From an uncultured Bacilli bacterium (GTDB taxonomy: Bacteria; Bacillota_I; Bacilli_A; RF39; UBA660): a DNA stretch of 9,640 nucleotides. Position 1 is the first letter of the stretch, and each line of letters starts with the position of its first letter. Of this stretch, positions 6,732 through 9,640 are shown in pieces. Position numbers and translations under genes: made by a program. The stretch lies in NCBI GenBank assembly GCA_947853365.1, contig CANTWQ010000119.1:1-9640 (forward strand), given 5' to 3'. The notes beneath the pieces were generated by a model, which was not told the origin of the DNA, made no database searches, and was given only the letters and a program-made list of their open reading frames with translations.

Positions 6732-6759
6732 AAAAATCTTGATATTTCAAGATTTTTTT
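6732..6759 (+). terminator. Rho-independent terminator of the small peptide gene
   Basis: An 11-bp perfect stem AAAAATCTTGA / TCAAGATTTTT with a 4-nt loop is followed by further T. It starts 17 nt after the peptide stop, which supports a short monocistronic transcript. It could also act in the opposite direction. Confidence 0.85.
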
Positions 6760-6780
6760 CATTATGACATTTTTCCAAAA

Positions 6781-6806
6781 TAAAAAACCCTAAATGATTT
6801 TAGGGT
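6781..6806 (-). terminator. Rho-independent terminator of exoA-tRNA-Pro
   Basis: On the minus strand an 8-bp perfect stem ACCCTAAA / TTTAGGGT (4-nt loop) is followed by a T run (6787-6782). It begins 10 nt after the CCA end of the tRNA. Confidence 0.85.
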
Positions 6807-6816
6807 ATAGATTTCA

Positions 6817-6893
6817 TGGTCGAGAAGACGCGATTTGAACGCGCAACCTCTTGGTCCCGAACCAAGTGCTCTACCAAGTTAAGCTACTTCTCG
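6817..6893 (-). tRNA. tRNA-Pro (anticodon CGG)
   Basis: A 77-nt cloverleaf: acceptor CGAGAAG / CTTCTCG, anticodon stem CTTGG / CCAAG around loop TTCGGGA (anticodon CGG, G37), T arm GCGCG-TTCAAAT-CGCGT, discriminator A and an encoded CCA. C1-G72 and G37 fit proline identity. It reads CCG codons, a codon usually rare in AT-rich genomes. Its 5' end is 9 nt after the exoA stop. No separate promoter is evident in that gap, so it is probably processed from the exoA transcript. Confidence 0.95.
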
Positions 6894-6902
6894 ATAAAGA
6901 AA

Positions 6903-7658
6903 TTAAGAAATATCTATATCTAGACCGATAGGACAATGGTCACTTCCCATGACATCGTCATAAATCGATGAAGATACCATATTTTCTTTTAATTTTTGTG
7001 ATACTAGAAAATAGTCGATTCTCCACCCAGCATTTCGCTCTCTTGCTTTAAACAGATAACTCCACCAAGTATATTTTACGGTATTTGGATGCAGGAAACG
7101 AAAACTGTCAATGAAACCAGCTTCGAGTAATTCCGTCATTTTATTTCTCTCTTCGATGGTAAAACCGGCATTCCGGACATTTTGTTTGGGATTTTTGATA
7201 TCGATATCTTCGTGGGCAACATTCATATCGCCACATACAATCACAGGCTTTATCTTATCCAGGGTAACGAGATAATCTCTAAAGTCATCTTCAAATTCCA
7301 TTCGATAGTCCAGTCGCAATAGCTCTTTTTTCGAATTTGGTGTATAGACATTGACGAGATAGAACGTTTCATATTCCAGGGTAATCACACGTCCTTCATG
7401 ATCGTGAATATCTTTACCAATTCCATAAGTTACGCTCTTTGGCTTTTGCTTGGTATATACTAAAGTTCCCGAATATCCTTTCTTCTCAGCAGGATTCAAA
7501 TATAACATATAACCTTCCGGACGAAATGGAATCTCCTCCTCGGTTGCTTTTACTTCTTGCAACGCAACAATATCTGCGTCTACAGAACGAAAAAAATCAG
7601 TAAAACCTTTTTTAACGCAAGAACGAAAACCTGCGACATTCCAAGAAATCAATTTCAC
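6903..7658 (-). CDS. exoA: Exodeoxyribonuclease III (AP endonuclease, EEP family)
   Basis: A 251-aa ExoIII/ExoA-type enzyme of base excision repair, cutting at abasic sites and trimming 3' ends. Visible active-site motifs are ISWNVAGFR (N7), LQEVK (metal ligand E35), GYSGT (61-65), NVYTPNS (Y105), CGDMNVAHEDID (D144, N146), GWRIDYFLVS (211-220) and GSDHCPIGLDI (D240, H241). The length is normal for the family. The start is GTG with AAAGGTGA about 5 nt upstream, and there is no alternative ATG nearby. It is divergent from the LysM-GH18 gene and followed closely by tRNA-Pro. Confidence 0.96.
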   Translation of the reverse strand: MKLISWNVAGFRSCVKKGFTDFFRSVDADIVALQEVKATEEEIPFRPEGYMLYLNPAEKKGYSGTLVYTKQKPKSVTYGIGKDIHDHEGRVITLEYETFYLVNVYTPNSKKELLRLDYRMEFEDDFRDYLVTLDKIKPVIVCGDMNVAHEDIDIKNPKQNVRNAGFTIEERNKMTELLEAGFIDSFRFLHPNTVKYTWWSYLFKARERNAGWRIDYFLVSQKLKENMVSSSIYDDVMGSDHCPIGLDIDIS

Positions 7659-7673
7659 ACTATCACCTTTTTC

Positions 7674-7679
7674 ATTATA
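7674..7679 (-). promoter_or_regulatory. -10 element of exoA
   Basis: TATAAT on the minus strand, 15 nt before the GTG start, with a poor -35. The 5' leader would be very short, about 10 nt, leaving just room for the ribosome binding site. Confidence 0.55.
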
Positions 7680-7728
7680 TCATGTTTTGTTCGTTTTTTA
7701 CATATCATCTTAACAAGGTGGGATATTT

Positions 7729-8859
7729 ATGCAAATTTATGTAGTGCAAAAAGGTGATACGCTTTACGGAATCACTCGAAAAACCAATGTTTCGGTCGCT
7801 GATTTAATGAATTATAATCAATTGGATCCTAATTTGCCTATTATGGTTGGGCAAGCGCTCATTATCGATACAGAAAAAGCAAGTATTACGGTAAATGGTT
7901 ATGCATATCCAACCATTTCTATGGATGCTCTCTTAGCGATGGTCCCGGCTCTTTCCTATTTGAGTATTTTTAGTTATCAGGCATTGCCAAACGGATTCGT
8001 CAAATTGATTCGGGATTATGTTTCTATTCAAAGAGCCAGACAAAATGGGGTCGCCCCGGTTTTTGTTCTTACAAATATTGGGGAAAGTGGCCGTTTTGAA
8101 AGCGAACTTGCCCATCAAATCTTAACACAGCCAGAAGTACAAACAGTTCTCATGGAAAATTGTTTGTCTATAATGTTAGAAAAAAATTATACAGCCATCA
8201 ATATTGATTTTGAATATATCTATCCAGCGGATTTAACACTATACAATCAAATGATTGAGCGATTCACGGAATTTTTTCATAAAGCCGGCTTCCCTATTTT
8301 TACATCTTTAGCTCCTAAGAGAAGCAAAGATCAAATGGGAACGTTATATGAGGCTCATGATTATGCCTTCCATGGCAAAACGGTCGATCAAGTAATACTC
8401 ATGACCTATGAATGGGGCTATGCCTATGGTCCTCCGATGGCAGTTGCCCCACTTCCACAAGTAGAACGTATTCTACAATATGCCGTCACTGAAATTCCGA
8501 GCGAAAAAATATGGATGGGAATTCCAAATTATGGTTATGATTGGACTTTGCCATTTGATCGACAAAGGCCTGCCAAGTCTCTATCCAATGTCGATGCTGT
8601 TCGCTTAGCCCAAGAAAAACGAGTTGAGATTCAATATGATCCGATGAGTCAAGCACCTTATTTCTATTACCGAGATGAGCAAGGACAATTACATGTTGTT
8701 TGGTTCGAAGATGCGCGTAGTATCGAAGCAAAGATGGAACTTGTCAAAAAATATCAACTCGGAGGTATTAGCTACTGGACCGTTATGACTTACTTTGCAC
8801 CAAATCGAATCATTCCTATGGAAAACTTCCATATAGAAAAACATATCACAACATCATGA
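7729..8859 (+). CDS. LysM-GH18 peptidoglycan hydrolase (SleL/YaaH-like N-acetylglucosaminidase)
   Basis: A 376-aa enzyme. An N-terminal LysM domain (about 2-46, IYVVQKGDTLYGI) binds peptidoglycan, and a GH18 domain (about 52-370) follows. The catalytic segment is NIDFE with D160 and acid E162; VILMTYEWGYAYGPPMAV (222-239) is characteristic of the SleL/YaaH branch, known from spore cortex and coat. The first Asp of the DxxDxDxE motif is Thr155 and the second is Asn158. There is no signal peptide, as in YaaH-type spore proteins. The ATG has AAGGTGGG 6 nt upstream. A role in spore-wall or cell-wall turnover is inferred from the family; no other spore gene lies in the window. Confidence 0.9.
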   Translation: MQIYVVQKGDTLYGITRKTNVSVADLMNYNQLDPNLPIMVGQALIIDTEKASITVNGYAYPTISMDALLAMVPALSYLSIFSYQALPNGFVKLIRDYVSIQRARQNGVAPVFVLTNIGESGRFESELAHQILTQPEVQTVLMENCLSIMLEKNYTAINIDFEYIYPADLTLYNQMIERFTEFFHKAGFPIFTSLAPKRSKDQMGTLYEAHDYAFHGKTVDQVILMTYEWGYAYGPPMAVAPLPQVERILQYAVTEIPSEKIWMGIPNYGYDWTLPFDRQRPAKSLSNVDAVRLAQEKRVEIQYDPMSQAPYFYYRDEQGQLHVVWFEDARSIEAKMELVKKYQLGGISYWTVMTYFAPNRIIPMENFHIEKHITTS

Positions 8860-8870
8860 TATGTTTTTTT
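8838..8870. terminator. Bidirectional terminator between convergent genes
   Basis: The stem ACATATCA / TGATATGT (8 bp, 8-nt loop, 8841-8864) is flanked by A on the left and by seven T on the right. It ends the LysM-GH18 transcript (its TGA stop lies in the stem) and, read from the other strand, the XRE regulator, whose stop is at 8873. Confidence 0.8.
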
Positions 8871-8872
8871 GT

Positions 8873-9106
8873 TCAGTTCTTTTTATTCTGATCAATACGA
8901 CGATGCGGTGTTTTATCGTCTGTAAACTCTGTCAAGTAATCAATACTGGTATTATAGAAGAGCGCAAGCTTTTTCAATGCTTCAATTGGAATATCTAAAT
9001 CACCAGTTTCATATCTTGAATATGTCGCTTGGGAACAATTGAGTAATTGTGCAATTTTTGACTGTGTCAAATCATGATCTTCTCTTAAATCTTTTAAGTA
9101 CTTCAT
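8873..9106 (-). CDS. XRE/Cro-type HTH repressor
   Basis: A 77-aa DNA-binding protein. The helix-turn-helix runs from about 4 to 58 with the pattern LREDHDLTQSKIAQLLNCSQATYSRYETGDLDIPIEALKKLALFYNTSIDYL, typical of phage and small transcriptional repressors; a charged tail follows. The start is taken at MKYLKD, with GGTGA 8 nt upstream. An ATG 21 nt earlier has no ribosome binding site and would sit at the predicted transcription start (-10 CATAAT at 9138-9133). It is divergent from a small plus-strand gene and separated from it by two palindromic operators, so autoregulation and repression of the neighbour are likely. Confidence 0.88.
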   Translation of the reverse strand: MKYLKDLREDHDLTQSKIAQLLNCSQATYSRYETGDLDIPIEALKKLALFYNTSIDYLTEFTDDKTPHRRIDQNKKN

Positions 9107-9134
9107 TCTATTTATCACCAACAACATTGTATAT

Positions 9135-9176
9135 TATGCAACTTGCGCATATTGACTTTTATGCAAAATTCGCATA
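9135..9176. promoter_or_regulatory. Two palindromic operators TATGC-N7-GCATA
   Basis: Inverted repeats TATGC-N7-GCATA at 9135-9151 and 9160-9176 have identical arms and lie 25 bp apart. Site 1 overlaps the -10 candidate of the XRE gene (9133-9138) and ends just before the plus-strand -35. Site 2 fills the spacer of the plus-strand promoter and touches its -10. This is the geometry of a cI/Cro-like repressor binding between divergent promoters. Confidence 0.75.
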
Positions 9177-9180
9177 AAAT
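9152..9180 (+). promoter_or_regulatory. Near-consensus promoter of the small helical protein gene
   Basis: TTGACT (9152-9157), a 17-bp spacer and TAAAAT (9175-9180). This is a strong SigA-type promoter by sequence. It is occluded by operator 2 and bordered by operator 1, so it should be active only when the repressor is released. Confidence 0.8.
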
Positions 9181-9208
9181 ATTTTTAGTTAGTGGGTGGG
9201 TGACTGGT

Positions 9209-9436
9209 ATGGATCTCATGCAAATGTATGTAGAAGTAATCATAAAACCATTAGAAAAAAACGTCGAAGAGTTACGGCAACGGGTTTATCACAAAAAAAT
9301 TTCCTTGACGCGACGGAAAGATCGCATGCGTTTAACGGAAATGGAAAATCTGTTATTTGCCTGTTACCGGAGATTTGGTCAGTTTATGGATCAAGAAATG
9401 AGTTTTTATCATGAAATGGATCAAAAAGAAGATTAG
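9209..9436 (+). CDS. Small charged helical protein, unknown function
   Basis: A 75-aa product, starting MDLMQMYVEV. I do not recognise the family. It is predicted to be all-helical and highly charged: residues 8-30 (EVIIKPLEKNVEELRQRVYH) resemble a short coiled coil, a basic stretch KKISLTRRKDRMR (29-41) follows, and the C-terminus is rich in aromatic and acidic residues. No signal peptide or membrane segment is seen. The start is placed downstream of the promoter, with GGGTGA 5 nt upstream. Extending the frame to a TTG at 9143 would include the promoter and operators. Controlled by the divergent XRE gene, it could be an antirepressor-, toxin- or Cro-like partner, but nothing in the sequence decides this. 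Confidence 0.65.
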   Translation: MDLMQMYVEVIIKPLEKNVEELRQRVYHKKISLTRRKDRMRLTEMENLLFACYRRFGQFMDQEMSFYHEMDQKED

Positions 9437-9454
9437 ATTTATAAAAATGATGAG

Positions 9455-9479
9455 AAATTGGTAAAATGCCAATTTTTTT
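9455..9479 (+). terminator. Rho-independent terminator of the small helical protein gene
   Basis: A 7-bp stem AAATTGG / CCAATTT with a 7-nt loop followed by T, 19 nt after the stop codon. The following stretch to 9540 holds no gene that I can support. Confidence 0.8.
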
Positions 9480-9542
9480 GTTTTCCATAAATAATCACGA
9501 TCTCATTTTGTGATGTAATTGTTATGTAAAACGTTTTTTGCA

Positions 9543-9568
9543 AAATAAAACCCTTGATATACAAGGGT
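9543..9568 (-). terminator. Terminator downstream of the tRNA-Pro remnant
   Basis: On the minus strand the 7-bp stem ACCCTTG / CAAGGGT (5-nt loop) is followed by TTTATTTTG. It starts 11 nt after the CCA of the tRNA 3' fragment, nearly the same distance as between tRNA-Pro(CGG) and its terminator at 6781-6806. Confidence 0.7.
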
Positions 9569-9579
9569 AAAATTCAAAC

Positions 9580-9597
9580 TGGTCGGGAAAACAGGAT
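9580..9597 (-). other. 3' fragment of a tRNA-Pro gene, possible attachment site
   Basis: On the minus strand the 18 bases read AT (end of the T loop), CCTGT (T stem 3' half), TTTCCCG (acceptor 3' half), A (discriminator) and CCA. This is the 3' end expected of a Firmicute tRNA-Pro gene. To the right the sequence diverges at once: no ACAGG partner, anticodon arm or 5' acceptor follows in the window. A 3' tRNA end keeping its own terminator but lacking its 5' part is the expected displaced end after integration of an element into the gene. A decayed tRNA or chance match remains possible. Confidence 0.6.
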
Positions 9598-9640
9598 AAC
9601 GTACCATTTTATATATGCTTTATTTTCCTTTATTTTTCAA

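Noticed and set aside
9143..9208. TTG-initiated N-terminal extension of the 75-aa protein
   Set aside because: It would start upstream of the -35/-10 promoter and include both operators; the ATG at 9209 has its own ribosome binding site.
9494..9514. Inverted repeat ATCAC-N11-GTGAT
   Set aside because: The arms are only 5 bp with a long loop in AT-rich sequence, so it is likely chance.
9525..9540. Catabolite-response (cre)-like sequence TGTAAAACGTTTTTT
   Set aside because: It has an extra base relative to the 14-bp cre palindrome and no adjacent promoter or gene in a suitable position.
1..9640. CRISPR array, insertion sequence or riboswitch
   Set aside because: No regularly spaced repeats, no transposase or terminal inverted repeats, and no long structured leader were seen; all intergenic gaps are about 200 bases or shorter.

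Overview
The window looks like a chromosomal segment of a low-GC Gram-positive bacterium (Bacillota). The composition is AT-rich, ribosome binding sites are GGAGG-like, rho-independent terminators are common, and UGA is used as a stop (nagZ, feoA), which argues against the Mycoplasma code. A SleL/YaaH-type LysM-GH18 enzyme hints at a spore former or a relative of one. The gene mix would suit an Erysipelotrichia-like or other Bacilli-related gut lineage, but that placement is inference.

Left half (about 1-5600), all on the minus strand, reading right to left. feoA and feoB (ferrous iron import, ATGA overlap) are followed by a secreted, membrane-anchored thioredoxin-fold CxxC protein. That gene overlaps by 11 nt a TtcA-like PP-loop tRNA thiolase with Fe-S-type cysteines, and a terminator follows. 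Next come a TspO/MBR membrane protein and a membrane-anchored GH3 NagZ-type beta-N-acetylhexosaminidase with its own extended -10 promoter, a perfect palindrome at its start site and a terminator. feoAB and trx-ttcA may be one transcript, because the 57 nt gap between feoB and trx shows no clear terminator, although trx also has its own promoter-like -10.

Centre (5600-6760), plus strand. A LytTR-family response regulator without a histidine kinase in the window is divergent from feoAB. Two imperfect 15-bp repeats (25 bp apart) lie in the shared intergenic region. At its 3' end are two perfect 11-bp direct repeats exactly 21 bp apart (two helical turns, the usual LytTR arrangement), abutting a promoter with a good -10 and poor -35. 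That promoter drives a 58-residue, strongly cationic, aromatic-rich peptide gene with a strong ribosome binding site and its own terminator. This regulator, operator and peptide cassette is the best candidate for an undescribed system.

Right-centre (6781-8870). exoA (exonuclease III, GTG start) is followed after 9 nt by a tRNA-Pro(CGG) gene and a terminator, probably as one transcript. Divergent from exoA is the LysM-GH18 enzyme, which shares a bidirectional terminator with the next gene.

Right end (8873-9640). A small XRE/Cro-type repressor is divergent from a 75-residue charged helical protein of unknown function. Between them lie two copies of the palindrome TATGC-N7-GCATA, placed just upstream of the -35 and inside the spacer of a near-consensus promoter: a compact lysogeny-like switch. 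At 9580-9597 there is an 18-nt 3' end of a tRNA-Pro gene (half T-arm, acceptor, CCA) followed by a terminator but lacking the rest of the tRNA. This is what the displaced end of an integration site would look like, and it would place an integrated element to the right of the window.
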